64,000 nucleotides of DNA from Paludisphaera mucosa. Lineage in GTDB: Bacteria; Planctomycetota; Planctomycetia; Isosphaerales; Isosphaeraceae. Of the stretch, positions 1 through 8,557 are shown in pieces; within the stretch, counting starts at the first letter, position 1, and every line of letters begins with the position of its first letter. A program made the translations under genes and the position numbers. The notes beneath the pieces were generated by a model. The model ran no database searches, was not told the DNA's origin, and saw nothing but the letters and a program-made list of their open reading frames with translations. The stretch spans positions 1,540,808-1,604,807 of the forward strand of contig NZ_JARRAG010000001.1 in NCBI RefSeq assembly GCF_029589435.1, written 5' to 3'.

Positions 1-2
1 TC

Positions 3-980
3 AACGTCCTGGGCGTCGCCGTGATGGGGCTGGTGACGTTCCTGGCCTACCGCCGGATCGAGGTCGCGGGCCGGCTCCTGGTCGTCCTCTGGGTCGGCAT
101 GCTCTTCACCGTGGGCTGGGTGATCGCCACGGGCCTCTCCCACTTCGACGCCCGGCTGGCTTTCTCGTTCCCCGAACACGCGTGGGACGCGACGAGCGCC
201 AACGCGACCGGACTGGGCATGGCGCTCGCGATCGCGATGTACGACTTCCTGGGCTACTACCAGATCTGCTACCTGGGGGACGAGGTCGAGGACCCTTCGC
301 GGACGATCCCGCGGGCGATCCTGATCTCGGTCCTGGCCATCGCCGCCATCTACCTGACGATGAACGTGTGCATCCTCGGCGTGCTCCCCTGGCAGGACGC
401 CATGAGGTCGACGCACGTCGCCAGCGACATGATGGAACGCGTCCTGGGCTCCCGCGCCGCGGGCTTCCTGACGGTCATGATCATCTGGACGGCGCTCGCC
501 TCGACTTTCGCCGCGCTGCTCGGGTACAGCCGGGTCCCTTACGCGTCGGCCAAGGCCGGGCACTTTCCACGCTTCTTCGCGGCCACGCACGCCGAGGGCG
601 ACTTCCCCCACCGCTCGCTGATGCTGATCGGCGGCCTGGGGATGCTGGCCTGCCTGGCCGACCTGGGGACGGTGATCGCGGCGCTCCTGACCTCGCGGAT
701 CCTCGTGCAGTTCGTCGGCCAGATCGCCACCGTCTTCTGGCTTCGGCGCAACCCCGAGGTCATGGCCCGGCTCCGGTTCCGGATGCCCTTCTTCCCGATC
801 CCGGCGATCGTGGCGCTCGTGGGCTGGCTGTTCGTCTTCGGGACTTCCAAATGGATGATCATCGCTTACGGCCTGGGGTCGCTCGTCCTGGGCGTCGTCG
901 TCTTCATGATCTGGGACGCCTTTCGCCGCGACGACGGCGATCATCGGTCTCGCGACGAGCCGGCCGCGGCCCGAGGCTGA
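3..980 (+). CDS. APC-family amino acid permease, C-terminal part (5' end outside window)
   Basis: The reading frame is open from the left edge, so the start lies upstream. The visible 325 residues are a run of hydrophobic segments typical of the second half of an amino acid-polyamine-organocation permease. The segment YDFLGYYQICYLGDEVEDPS followed by RTIPRA matches the family loop in which a Gly/Glu-containing helix leads into a 'P-R-x-I-P-R' stretch, close to the centre of these 12-helix transporters. About seven further membrane helices follow, and the protein ends in a short charged tail. The protein should sit in the inner membrane and move an amino acid or amine; the substrate cannot be read from sequence. 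The next gene starts 12 bases downstream on the same strand, so the two may be co-transcribed. Confidence 0.85.
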   Translation, partial: NVLGVAVMGLVTFLAYRRIEVAGRLLVVLWVGMLFTVGWVIATGLSHFDARLAFSFPEHAWDATSANATGLGMALAIAMYDFLGYYQICYLGDEVEDPSRTIPRAILISVLAIAAIYLTMNVCILGVLPWQDAMRSTHVASDMMERVLGSRAAGFLTVMIIWTALASTFAALLGYSRVPYASAKAGHFPRFFAATHAEGDFPHRSLMLIGGLGMLACLADLGTVIAALLTSRILVQFVGQIATVFWLRRNPEVMARLRFRMPFFPIPAIVALVGWLFVFGTSKWMIIAYGLGSLVLGVVVFMIWDAFRRDDGDHRSRDEPAAARG

Positions 981-992
981 CGAGAATCCGCG

Positions 993-2936
993 ATGCGTGA
1001 CGCCGAGCCGGTCTCTCCACTTCCATCCGCCCCGCAGGGTCGCCCTTCCAGGGTCACTGCGGCCCTGCGGCGGCTCGCGACGTTCTGGGCGACGCCCGGC
1101 GTCGGCCGGGCCGGCCTTTGCAGCCCTGCCGTGGGCTTCGTCGCGGGGCTGGGTGCGGTGGGGTTTTTGCTCGCCCTGCAGTTCATGTACACGCACGTGC
1201 TCGGCGGCATGATGCATCTCGCGATGCCGCCGACGCCGGAAGGGGAGGCGCACGCCGTCGCTTATCCCTGGCCCTGGTGGATGGTGATCCTGATCCCGAC
1301 GATCGGCGGCCTGATTTCCGGATGGCTGGTCTTCACGTTCGCGCCCGAGGCCGAGGGCCACGGGACCGACGCGATGATTCGGGCGTTCCACGAGGGCGGC
1401 GGGCTCATCCGAACGCGGGTGCCGTTCATCAAGGCCATCGCGTCGATCGTGACGATCGGCACCGGAGGGTCGGCGGGGCAGGAAGGGCCCATCGCCCAGA
1501 TCGGCTCGGGATTCGGGTCGTTCCTGGCTCGGGTGCTCCGCCTGCCCACGGACGAGCGACGCATCCTGATGCTCGCCGGAGCGGCGGGCGGCGTCGGGGC
1601 CATCGTCCGCGCGCCGCTGGGCGGAGCCCTGTTCGCGGGCGAGGTCCTGTATTCCTCGACGGCCTTCGAATCCGCCGCGCTTCTGCCCTGCCTGGCGAGC
1701 GCCATCGTGGCCTATTCGACGTTCGCCCTGTTCGTGACGCCGCGGCCCGTCTTCGCCATGCCTCCTTTGGATTTCCAGGGCCTGGCCGACCTGCCGATGT
1801 ACGTGGGATTGACGATCCTCTGTGCGGCGGTCGGCTGGCTCTACACGAGGTCGTTCTACGGCCTACGCGATCGAGCCTTCAAGCCCTTGCCGATCCCCCG
1901 TCAGCTCAAGCCGGCCGTCGGCGGCGCGATGCTCGGCCTGCTGGCCCTGGCCTTCCCTCAGGTCATGGCGGGCGGCTACGGCTGGGTCCAGTGGGGGGCG
2001 ATCGGCGAGCCGCCGAATCTGCTGGGACGGGGCGAGTCGCCCTTCGTCCCCAACATGTCGATGGGCCTGTTGCTCGCCGTGGCGGTCGCGAAGATCGCGG
2101 CGACAGGCTTCACGATCAGCTCCGGGGGCAGCGGCGGCGTGTTCGGTCCGTCCATGTTGATCGGCGGCATGCTCGGCGGCGCTTACGGCCAGTTGATGCA
2201 CAGCCTGGGCATCGGCCTGGCGACCGAGCCGTCGGCCTTCGTGCTCGTCGGCATGGGAGGTTTCTTCGCGGGCGTTTCGAAGACGCCGCTCACGTCGATC
2301 GTCATGGTCAGCGAGATGACCGGATCGTACAGCCTGCTGGTCCCGCTGATGCTCGCCTGCGGTCTGAACATGGCGATCTCCCGGAGATGGACACTGTACG
2401 AGGAGCAGGTGCCCACGCCGATCGACAGCCCGGCGCACCAGGGCGATTTCCTGGTCGACGTCCTCTCGCGGATCAAGGTCGGCGCGGCCGGCGTCCGGAC
2501 GGTGGGAGTTGAACCTATGGTCGCCTCGCTCCCTTTCGAAAAGGTGGCCCGGAAGGTGGCGGGGTCCACGGAGAGCCTCTTCCCGGTCATCGACGACCAG
2601 GGTCGGCTGACCGGGGTCTTCACACTCCGCGACTTGCGACTGGCTTTGCTCGGTTCGAAATCATGGGGCCCGCTGGTCATCGCCGACGACCTGGCTTCCC
2701 GGCCGATCGCCACCGTGACGATCGAGGACGACCTGCACACGGCGCTCCGACGGATGACCGAATCGAACCTGGACGAGATCCCGGTGGTCGACCCGGCGGA
2801 CCCCTCGCGCCTCGTGGGCCTGCTGAGCCGCCGCGAGCTGACCTCGGCCTACTCGTCGCTGATCGAGACGCTCCGAACCGATCCGACGGGGCCGGCCGGG
2901 ACGGACGCGTCGGCCGATGCGGCCTCGCGAGCTTGA
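993..2936 (+). CDS. ClC-family chloride channel/transporter with C-terminal CBS pair
   Basis: This 647-residue protein has a ClC membrane domain (about residues 40-470) and two CBS domains (about 490-630) that usually bind adenine nucleotides. The ion-path motifs are GHGTD (122-126, in place of the usual GSGIP), GSAGQEGP (159-166, with gating glutamate E164) and GSGGVFGPSMLIGG in the second half. In the helix-H motif GALFAGEVLY (211-220), E217 aligns with E. coli E202, and the next residue is Val where E. coli has the proton glutamate E203. Known ClC channels carry Val here, whereas exchangers carry Glu. I infer passive, channel-like chloride conductance, or transport of another small anion. 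The gene starts 12 bases after the permease gene. Confidence 0.92.
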   Translation: MRDAEPVSPLPSAPQGRPSRVTAALRRLATFWATPGVGRAGLCSPAVGFVAGLGAVGFLLALQFMYTHVLGGMMHLAMPPTPEGEAHAVAYPWPWWMVILIPTIGGLISGWLVFTFAPEAEGHGTDAMIRAFHEGGGLIRTRVPFIKAIASIVTIGTGGSAGQEGPIAQIGSGFGSFLARVLRLPTDERRILMLAGAAGGVGAIVRAPLGGALFAGEVLYSSTAFESAALLPCLASAIVAYSTFALFVTPRPVFAMPPLDFQGLADLPMYVGLTILCAAVGWLYTRSFYGLRDRAFKPLPIPRQLKPAVGGAMLGLLALAFPQVMAGGYGWVQWGAIGEPPNLLGRGESPFVPNMSMGLLLAVAVAKIAATGFTISSGGSGGVFGPSMLIGGMLGGAYGQLMHSLGIGLATEPSAFVLVGMGGFFAGVSKTPLTSIVMVSEMTGSYSLLVPLMLACGLNMAISRRWTLYEEQVPTPIDSPAHQGDFLVDVLSRIKVGAAGVRTVGVEPMVASLPFEKVARKVAGSTESLFPVIDDQGRLTGVFTLRDLRLALLGSKSWGPLVIADDLASRPIATVTIEDDLHTALRRMTESNLDEIPVVDPADPSRLVGLLSRRELTSAYSSLIETLRTDPTGPAGTDASADAASRA

Positions 2937-2937
2937 C

Positions 2938-2966
2938 TTGCGTCGGGAGGGCGGGGGCGGTAAGAT
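2938..2966 (+). promoter_or_regulatory. Promoter of the small basic protein gene
   Basis: TTGCGT (2938-2943) and TAAGAT (2961-2966) are separated by exactly 17 bases, a good sigma-70-type pair. The predicted start of transcription is near 2973, about 50 bases before the ATG at 3026. The -35 box begins just after the stop codon of the ClC gene. The same -10 hexamer recurs at three other intergenic sites in this window. Confidence 0.5.
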
Positions 2967-3025
2967 TCGAGATTCAAAATCCCGGGAAACGGAAACGGGA
3001 CGGCAATGCTGTTGGAGTCGTTCGT

Positions 3026-3223
3026 ATGTCGATGGACAAGAGTCTCAAGAAGGCGAGCGGGCTGGCCGGTCAGCGCAACGTCTTGACCCGCGCCGAGCGC
3101 CTGGCCCTCCTGCAGGAAGACGAGCGTTGGGCTCCTGGCGGCGCGGTGTACAACCTGCCGAAGACGAAGTCGCGCCGCCTCGCCCCCGGCCAGTCGGGCC
3201 CGAAGCGTCCGGCGGCCAAGTAA
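3026..3223 (+). CDS. Small basic protein of the Planctomycetes/Verrucomicrobia/Chlamydiae type
   Basis: This 65-residue, strongly basic protein begins MSMDKSLKKASGL and carries the segments NVLTRAERLALL and YNLPKTKSRR. The order 'S-L-K ... R-x-V-L-x-R-x-E-R ... W ... LPK' is what I recall of the PVC-superphylum small basic protein family (TIGR04137), whose function is not established; an association with RNA or ribosomes has been suggested. The ATG at 3026 follows GGAG at a fair distance; a second Met two codons later is an alternative start. The gene has its own promoter upstream and a strong intrinsic terminator downstream, so it is probably an abundant monocistronic transcript, as expected for a nucleic-acid-binding protein. 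Confidence 0.8.
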   Translation: MSMDKSLKKASGLAGQRNVLTRAERLALLQEDERWAPGGAVYNLPKTKSRRLAPGQSGPKRPAAK

Positions 3224-3260
3224 GCGGACGTCCCCTTCGTTCGTCCCCTGCGTTCAGGCG

Positions 3261-3291
3261 ATCCCCGGCCCTCTGGTCGGGGATTTTGTTT
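3261..3291 (+). terminator. Rho-independent terminator after the small basic protein gene
   Basis: A 10-bp stem pairs ATCCCCGGCC (3261-3270) with GGTCGGGGAT (3275-3284), including one G-T pair, around a CTCT loop. It is followed immediately by TTTTGTTTG. It is the only hairpin I noticed here with a real T-tract, and it lies 38 bases after the stop codon. Confidence 0.85.
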
Positions 3292-3326
3292 GATCCTGCG
3301 CCCTCTCCCCGAGGCTCGAGCCCCCG

Positions 3327-4136
3327 ATGGCCATGCCCATCATCCTCACGGCGTATTGCGCCCTGATCGTCGCGGTGAGCTTGCTCGGGGGGCTGGCGCC
3401 GCTGGCCCTGGTCCTGACCCACACCCGGCTCCAGACCTACCTGAGCTTCTCGGCCGGCACCATGCTGGGTGCGGCCTTCTTCCACATGCTCCCCGAATCG
3501 GTCGAGATGGGGGGCCCGGGGACCGTCCGCTGGGCGGCCGTCGGCCTGCTCGCCCTCTTCCTGCTGGAGCGGTTCTTCTCGTATCACCAGCACGAGTCCG
3601 CCGAGGTCGACGGGCACGATCATTCACACCACGATCATGACGAGGTCGTCGGCCAGACCCTCTCGTGGGGGACGGCGACGTTCGGGCTGGCGGTCCATTC
3701 GCTGGTGGGCGGCGTGGCGCTGGCCAGCGCCGTCGTCGCGGACTACAAGGAACAGGGTCGCGTCGGGGGGATGGCCTGGGGCGTCTTCCTCGCCACGGTC
3801 CTGCACAAGCCGGCCGACGCCATGACCGTCGTCGCCCTGATGATCCGCGCCGGGGTGCCGGTCCGGCTCGCCCATCTCGTGAATCTGGGCTTCGCGCTCA
3901 TGATCCCGCTGGGAGCGGGACTCTTCTTCGTGGGCGTCGACCGACTCGCCCCTTCCAACGCCGAGGCGCTGACGGCCATCGCCCTGGCGTTCTCCGCGGG
4001 GACCTTCCTCTGCATCTCGCTGAGCGACCTGCTCCCCGAGCTGCAATTCCACTCGCACGACCGGCTGAAGCTCTCCGCGGCCCTCCTCTCAGGCTTCCTC
4101 CTGATGGCCGGGACGTCGACGCTCGAGATGCTTTGA
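3327..4136 (+). CDS. ZIP-family metal transporter-like membrane protein
   Basis: This is a 269-residue inner-membrane protein with about eight hydrophobic helices and a His-rich cytoplasmic loop (residues about 87-104, including HDHSHHDHDE), the layout of ZIP zinc/iron transporters. The helix IV motif reads HSLVGG (H124), where the family norm is HNxxDG. Helix V reads LHKPADA (H160), where the norm is HExPHE, so part of the usual metal ligands is replaced. It may be a diverged ZIP with another metal preference or weaker transport. The gene follows the terminator by 35 bases and probably has its own promoter, which I could not pick out. Confidence 0.8.
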   Translation: MAMPIILTAYCALIVAVSLLGGLAPLALVLTHTRLQTYLSFSAGTMLGAAFFHMLPESVEMGGPGTVRWAAVGLLALFLLERFFSYHQHESAEVDGHDHSHHDHDEVVGQTLSWGTATFGLAVHSLVGGVALASAVVADYKEQGRVGGMAWGVFLATVLHKPADAMTVVALMIRAGVPVRLAHLVNLGFALMIPLGAGLFFVGVDRLAPSNAEALTAIALAFSAGTFLCISLSDLLPELQFHSHDRLKLSAALLSGFLLMAGTSTLEML

Positions 4137-4247
4137 ACGAGAAGGATCATGACGGCTTCGGCTTCGTCGTCAAGCCGAGCGTAAGGCCCGTCGATCTCAT
4201 GATCACGGTCTCGGGCCCGATTCTTTCCTCATGCGAGCATCGAGTCA

Positions 4248-4739
4248 TGAAATCCGCAGTTCGTCCCGCTTGTAGGCCGGGTGCCGCCCATATCTTCATT
4301 TTGGGATGCATCATGATGGCATCGACGGGTTGCGCCGCACGCTCCGCCTCCAGCAGGGCCCCCGCCGCCAAGGGGACCACGATCGGCCGCGATCTCCGCG
4401 ACCTCCCCCCCGGTACGGTCGCGCCGGCGACCTCGCTCGGCGTGGATCTTGTGGGAGTCGCTCCGCGACAAGGATCGGACATCAGCGTCCGAGGTGTGGT
4501 GGCTTGAGAAGTCAAACCCAGTGGATTGGCGCTATGACGCGTCTGAGCTTCTCTCGATTTATGAAGAGTCTATCACTTTTCTCGTGAGTTGCGAATCGAG
4601 AGAAGTGGAAGGGATTCAAGGGTTTCGGCCGAGACGGCCCGGAGGAATCGGAATTATCGCTACAGACCGTCTATTCAACCGCCGATCTGAAGGAGAACAC
4701 ATCCGCCGTTGCGATTTCCTGGTGCCAGGAACGTCTTGA
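4248..4739 (+). pseudogene. Small lipoprotein gene, apparently frameshifted
   Basis: From ATG 4248 the frame gives a signal peptide ending in the lipobox ASTGC, then a Ser/Ala-rich stretch and GRDLRDLPPGTVAPATSLG. Near 4446-4450 the natural-looking sequence moves to another frame: WESLRDKDRTSASEVWWL continues from codons that would join as Val-Asp-Leu-Trp-Glu if one T of CTTG were missing. Unshifted, the first frame reads on for only about twenty residues to a stop at 4507; the second frame stays open to 4739, 26 bases before the porin start. After about 4560 the codon use is less GC-rich and the coding signal fades. It could be a decayed lipoprotein, a sequencing error in a live gene, or a chance overlap. 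Confidence 0.45.
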
Positions 4740-4765
4740 GAGCGGTCTCCGTGGAGGACACGAGG

Positions 4766-6472
4766 ATGATGCCCCGTCTTCAAAAGGGGAGGAATTCGGG
4801 TGTAATCCCGGCGTGCGTGACGTCGCTCGGGCTCTTCTTCGCCTCGAACGCCATGGCCCGGCAGGCCCCGACTCAGGAGGCCGTCGACGCGGCGGCCTCG
4901 ATTCCCACGGCGCCCGCGCCCGACCCGTCGGGGCCGGAGGCCGCCGTGGGCACCCCTCGCGAAGCCGCCCTCGAAGAGCGTGTCCGCCAGCTTGAACAGA
5001 TGGTGGAACGCCTATCCACCCGGATGCAGACCTTACCGGCTTCTGCGCCCGCTTCCGGAGCAACGGCGTCGGGTGTCGGCGTCGCTGGTGGCGCGATGGA
5101 ACCGGCCGGGGTCAGCAGCAGGCCGGGCACGGCGGCCCCGGACACGGGCGTGCCCGCGACCGTGACGGCCCCGTCGGCCTCCGGCGGCGTCTCGGCCCCG
5201 GGCCAGTCGCTGCCGCCGAACCCGCCCCCCTCGTCACGATTCGACGTCCCGGCGACGCTCGAGAGCAAGAAGGTCAACGTCAAGTTCGGCCCGGGTTTCG
5301 AGTTGCGGAGCGACGACGACGAGTACATCCTCCAGTTCCACAACCTCACCCAGTTCGAGTATCGCGGCTACGAACAGGGCGGCCACCAGACCGAGCGCGA
5401 CAGCTTCCTGATCCCTCGCCAGTGGTGGATGTTCAGCGGTCGAATGACCAAGCCGATCGGCTACTTCCTGTCGTTCGCCAACGGCTTCGACACGATTAGC
5501 ATGCTCGACGTCTTCCTCGACTTCGACTTCGATCCGAGATTCCGCGTCCGGGCCGGTCGTTTCAAGACGCCGTTCACCTATGAGTTCCTCGTCGACCCGA
5601 TCCAGGGCCTGATCCAGCCCGAACGCTCGGTCTTCTTCAACAACTTCGGCCAGAACCGCGACGAAGGCGTGATGGGCTTCGGCCGCCTCTTCAACAAGAC
5701 GGTCGACTACGCGGCCGGCGTCTTCAACGGCAATCGCAACGGCTACGTGGCCAACACCGACTCGAAGTTCGTCTCGGCCTTCATCAACTGGAAGCCGTTC
5801 AACAACGCCGAGGGATCGGCCCTCGAGAACTTCAACGTCGGCGGCTCGGTGTTCGGCGGGACGAACGACAACCTGCCGTTCCCCCAGGTCTTGCGGACGA
5901 TCGTGCCGACCTCGGGCAACTCGGTCGCGGGCGTTCCGTTCCTCGCGTTCAACAACAACGTCCGCGAGGTCGGCCCGATGACCTTCTGGGACCTGCACGC
6001 GGCCTGGTTCTATCGCCGGCTCGCGGTGATCGGCGAGTGGGCGAGCGGCACGCAAGACTACGCCCTCAACAACCGCCTGAGCTATCGCACGAGCCTGCCG
6101 ATCGATGCGTTTTACGTGCAGGCGGGGTATCTGCTCACCGGCGAGACCCGCAGCGGCCTGGGCATCGTCAAACCCCTGCATCCGTTCAACCTCAATCCGG
6201 ACAAGTTCGGCCTGGGCGCCTGGGAGCTCACCGGTCGCTACCAGCATCTCGACATCGGCCAGCAGGTCTTCAGCCAGGGCCTCTCCGACCCGAACCTCTG
6301 GGCCAACCGGCTGTTCATCACCGACCTCGGCTTCAACTGGCACGTCAACCAGTACGTGAAGTTCATGTTCGACTGGGAGCACTCGGAGTTCAACAACCCG
6401 GTCTTCACGAACGTCGGCCAGTCCAGCAAGACGAACGACCTGTTCCTGGCACGCATCCAGCTCTACTTCTAG
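4766..6472 (+). CDS. OprO/OprP-type outer-membrane porin
   Basis: The 568-residue product starts at ATG 4766, eight bases after a clear GGAGG (4753-4757); a longer TTG frame upstream has no such site. It has a signal peptide ending near NAMA, a short coiled coil (REAALEERVRQLEQMVERL), an Ala/Pro/Gly-rich linker of about 90 residues, and then a beta-barrel domain related to phosphate-selective porins O and P. Typical barrel segments are YILQFHNLTQFEYRGY, RFRVRAGRFKTPFTYEFL and GRYQHLDIGQQ. The protein ends in LYF with a terminal Phe, as outer-membrane proteins usually do. The coiled coil with linker suggests an N-terminal periplasmic trimer anchored to the cell wall. Whether it passes phosphate cannot be told. 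Confidence 0.9.
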   Translation: MMPRLQKGRNSGVIPACVTSLGLFFASNAMARQAPTQEAVDAAASIPTAPAPDPSGPEAAVGTPREAALEERVRQLEQMVERLSTRMQTLPASAPASGATASGVGVAGGAMEPAGVSSRPGTAAPDTGVPATVTAPSASGGVSAPGQSLPPNPPPSSRFDVPATLESKKVNVKFGPGFELRSDDDEYILQFHNLTQFEYRGYEQGGHQTERDSFLIPRQWWMFSGRMTKPIGYFLSFANGFDTISMLDVFLDFDFDPRFRVRAGRFKTPFTYEFLVDPIQGLIQPERSVFFNNFGQNRDEGVMGFGRLFNKTVDYAAGVFNGNRNGYVANTDSKFVSAFINWKPFNNAEGSALENFNVGGSVFGGTNDNLPFPQVLRTIVPTSGNSVAGVPFLAFNNNVREVGPMTFWDLHAAWFYRRLAVIGEWASGTQDYALNNRLSYRTSLPIDAFYVQAGYLLTGETRSGLGIVKPLHPFNLNPDKFGLGAWELTGRYQHLDIGQQVFSQGLSDPNLWANRLFITDLGFNWHVNQYVKFMFDWEHSEFNNPVFTNVGQSSKTNDLFLARIQLYF

Positions 6473-6483
6473 TCGCCGCCGCG

Positions 6484-6509
6484 GCCCCGTCCTCATGAAC
6501 GGACGGGGC
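6484..6509 (+). terminator. Hairpin terminator after the porin gene
   Basis: A perfect 9-bp stem joins GCCCCGTCC (6484-6492) to GGACGGGGC (6501-6509) around the loop TCATGAAC. It begins 12 bases after the porin stop codon. Only a short TTT follows, so this may be a terminator without a full U-tract. Confidence 0.55.
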
Positions 6510-6611
6510 GGCCTGGTTTCGATCAGCAAACTCAAGCTTGTCACCACGGGCGTCGGGCGCTACGCTGGCATGTGGCCGGGGACACGCGACCACATCTCCA
6601 GGAGACGTAGG

Positions 6612-8507
6612 TTGAACGCTCGATCGAGACGATGGCGAGACCGGTTCATGGCGTCGGCCGTGCTGTTGCTTGCGGCGACCGCCGCCGCGGCTGCGGGTGA
6701 CGACGCCTCGACGGACGTCCTGGCGAGAATCGGACGGCTCCAGGGGCTCGACGGGGCCTCCCTCGACCCGACCCCGCCGGCCGACGGTGCGACGGTGTTG
6801 GTCTTCTACTCGACCGAATGCCCGATCGCCAATGCGATCAATCCGGCGCTTAACCGGCTCTACGGCGAATTCGGCCCGCCTCGCGTCAAGTGGTTCGCCG
6901 TGTGCGTCGACCCCGACGTGAGCGCGGCGGACCTCGCGGCCCACGCCAAGGAATTCGGCCTGAAGGCCACGATCGCCGTCGACCGGAAGGGTCGGCTGGC
7001 GCGGCGGCTCGGCGCGAAGATCACGCCCGAGACGTTCGTCGTGGACGGTGGGGGCCGGCTTCGCTACCACGGGCGGATCGACGACCAGTTCGCCGCGCGC
7101 GGCGTCCGCAAGGCCGCCCCGGGCGAAGGCGAGCTACGACCGGCCCTGGCCGCGGTCCTGGCCGGCGGCGAGGTCAAGGCTCCGTTCGTCGAGGCGGTCG
7201 GCTGCCCTTTGCCCGAAGCGGCCGAGGCGCCGACCTACTCGAAGGACGTCGCCGCGATCCTGCAGAACAGCTGCCGCGAATGCCATCGCAAGGGTCAGCT
7301 CGGCCCCTTCGCGCTCGACACGTATGAACAGGCCCGCAAACGAGCGGGCGACCTGGCGAACGTCGTCGAGGACCGATCCATGCCGCCCTGGAAGGCTGCG
7401 CCCGGGGTCGGGCCGAAATTCCAGCACGACCGCTCCCTCTCGACGGCCGACGTGGAGACCATCTCCGCCTGGGCCGAGGCCGGCGCACCCGAGGGCGACC
7501 CCAAAGATCTCCCCGCCCCGCGGGCGTTCCCGGAGGAGTGGGCGATGGAAGGTGGGCCCGACCTGGTCCTCGACATCGGCGGCGACTTCCCGATCGCCGC
7601 CTCGGGTGACGACGTTTATCGCTGCTTCGTGCTCCGCACCGACCTGCCCGAGGACGTCTATGTGTCGGGAGTCGAGTACAAGCCGGGCAACGCCCGCGTC
7701 GTCCACCACATCCTGGGCTACGTCGACGTCTCCGGGGAGGCCCGCAAGCGCGACGAGGCCGAAGAGGGGCCGGGCTACACCAGCTTCTCCGGCCCCGGCG
7801 TCGAGATCATCGGCGACCTGGGCGGCTGGGCCCCCGGCGCTGCCCCGAGCATCCTCGCCGAGGGCGTCGGCCGCGCGCTGCCGAAGAAGGCCGACGTCAT
7901 CGTCCAGATCCATTATCATCCCTGCGGCAAGCCGGAGACCGACCGCAGCCGGCTCGGCCTCAAGTTCGCCCGCAAGCCGGTCAAGCAGACGCTCCACTGG
8001 AACGGGGCGTTCAACTACGGCCTCGACCTGCCGCCCGGCGAATCCAATATCGAGGTCCGCGCCAAGTGGACCGTCCCCGTCGACGCCGAGGCCCGCGCGG
8101 TCGCGCCGCACATGCACCTGCTCGGGAAGGACATGCACATGTTCGTGACCTTCCCCGACGGCCGTACTCGCGACCTCATCCGCATCGACGGTTGGGACTT
8201 CAACTGGCAGTCGCAGTACTACTTCGACGAGCCCATCGACCTGCCCAGGGGATCGGTCGTGCAGGCCGTGGCCCACTACGACAACTCGGCGTCGAACCCC
8301 CACAACCCGAACGCCAAAGATCCCCAGCGCGTCACGTGGGGCGAGGCGACCACCGACGAGATGTGCATCGGCTTCATCGCCGTCACCAAGAAGGGCCAGG
8401 ACCTGACCCGGCCCGGCGAGAAGGACGACCTGCACGACATCTTCACGAAGCAGCGCGAGGAAGCGATCGCGAAGATCAAGGCGGCCCGCGAGAAGGCCGG
8501 CCGCTGA
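6612..8507 (+). CDS. Secreted redoxin / cytochrome c / copper-monooxygenase-like fusion protein
   Basis: I place the start at TTG 6612 because AGGAG lies seven bases upstream and the next residues form a signal peptide (MNARSRRW then a hydrophobic run ending AAAAAG). The 631-residue protein has three parts. Residues about 35-185 are a redoxin/AhpC-like fold with a single cysteine in STECPIAN and no CXXC. Residues about 205-285 are a cytochrome c-like domain with heme motif CRECH (221-225) and MPPW (257-260), whose Met may be the axial ligand. The remainder resembles the C-terminal domains of copper type II monooxygenases, with His-rich motifs VVHHILGYV, QIHYHPCG and APHMHLLGKDMHM. It is presumably periplasmic and redox-active; the substrate is unknown. 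Similar fusions recur in planctomycetes and acidobacteria. Confidence 0.85.
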   Translation: MNARSRRWRDRFMASAVLLLAATAAAAAGDDASTDVLARIGRLQGLDGASLDPTPPADGATVLVFYSTECPIANAINPALNRLYGEFGPPRVKWFAVCVDPDVSAADLAAHAKEFGLKATIAVDRKGRLARRLGAKITPETFVVDGGGRLRYHGRIDDQFAARGVRKAAPGEGELRPALAAVLAGGEVKAPFVEAVGCPLPEAAEAPTYSKDVAAILQNSCRECHRKGQLGPFALDTYEQARKRAGDLANVVEDRSMPPWKAAPGVGPKFQHDRSLSTADVETISAWAEAGAPEGDPKDLPAPRAFPEEWAMEGGPDLVLDIGGDFPIAASGDDVYRCFVLRTDLPEDVYVSGVEYKPGNARVVHHILGYVDVSGEARKRDEAEEGPGYTSFSGPGVEIIGDLGGWAPGAAPSILAEGVGRALPKKADVIVQIHYHPCGKPETDRSRLGLKFARKPVKQTLHWNGAFNYGLDLPPGESNIEVRAKWTVPVDAEARAVAPHMHLLGKDMHMFVTFPDGRTRDLIRIDGWDFNWQSQYYFDEPIDLPRGSVVQAVAHYDNSASNPHNPNAKDPQRVTWGEATTDEMCIGFIAVTKKGQDLTRPGEKDDLHDIFTKQREEAIAKIKAAREKAGR

Positions 8508-8516
8508 GCGACCGAG

Positions 8517-8552
8517 GCGGCGTGCGACGCGGTTGATCCTGTCGCACGCCGC
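8517..8552. terminator. Bidirectional hairpin between convergent genes
   Basis: A perfect 12-bp inverted repeat (arms 8517-8528 and 8541-8552, core GGCGTGCGAC / GTCGCACGCC) with a 12-base loop fills the 50-base gap between two convergent genes. There is no T-tract. Its placement supports termination in both directions. Confidence 0.6.
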
Positions 8553-8557
8553 GCGTC

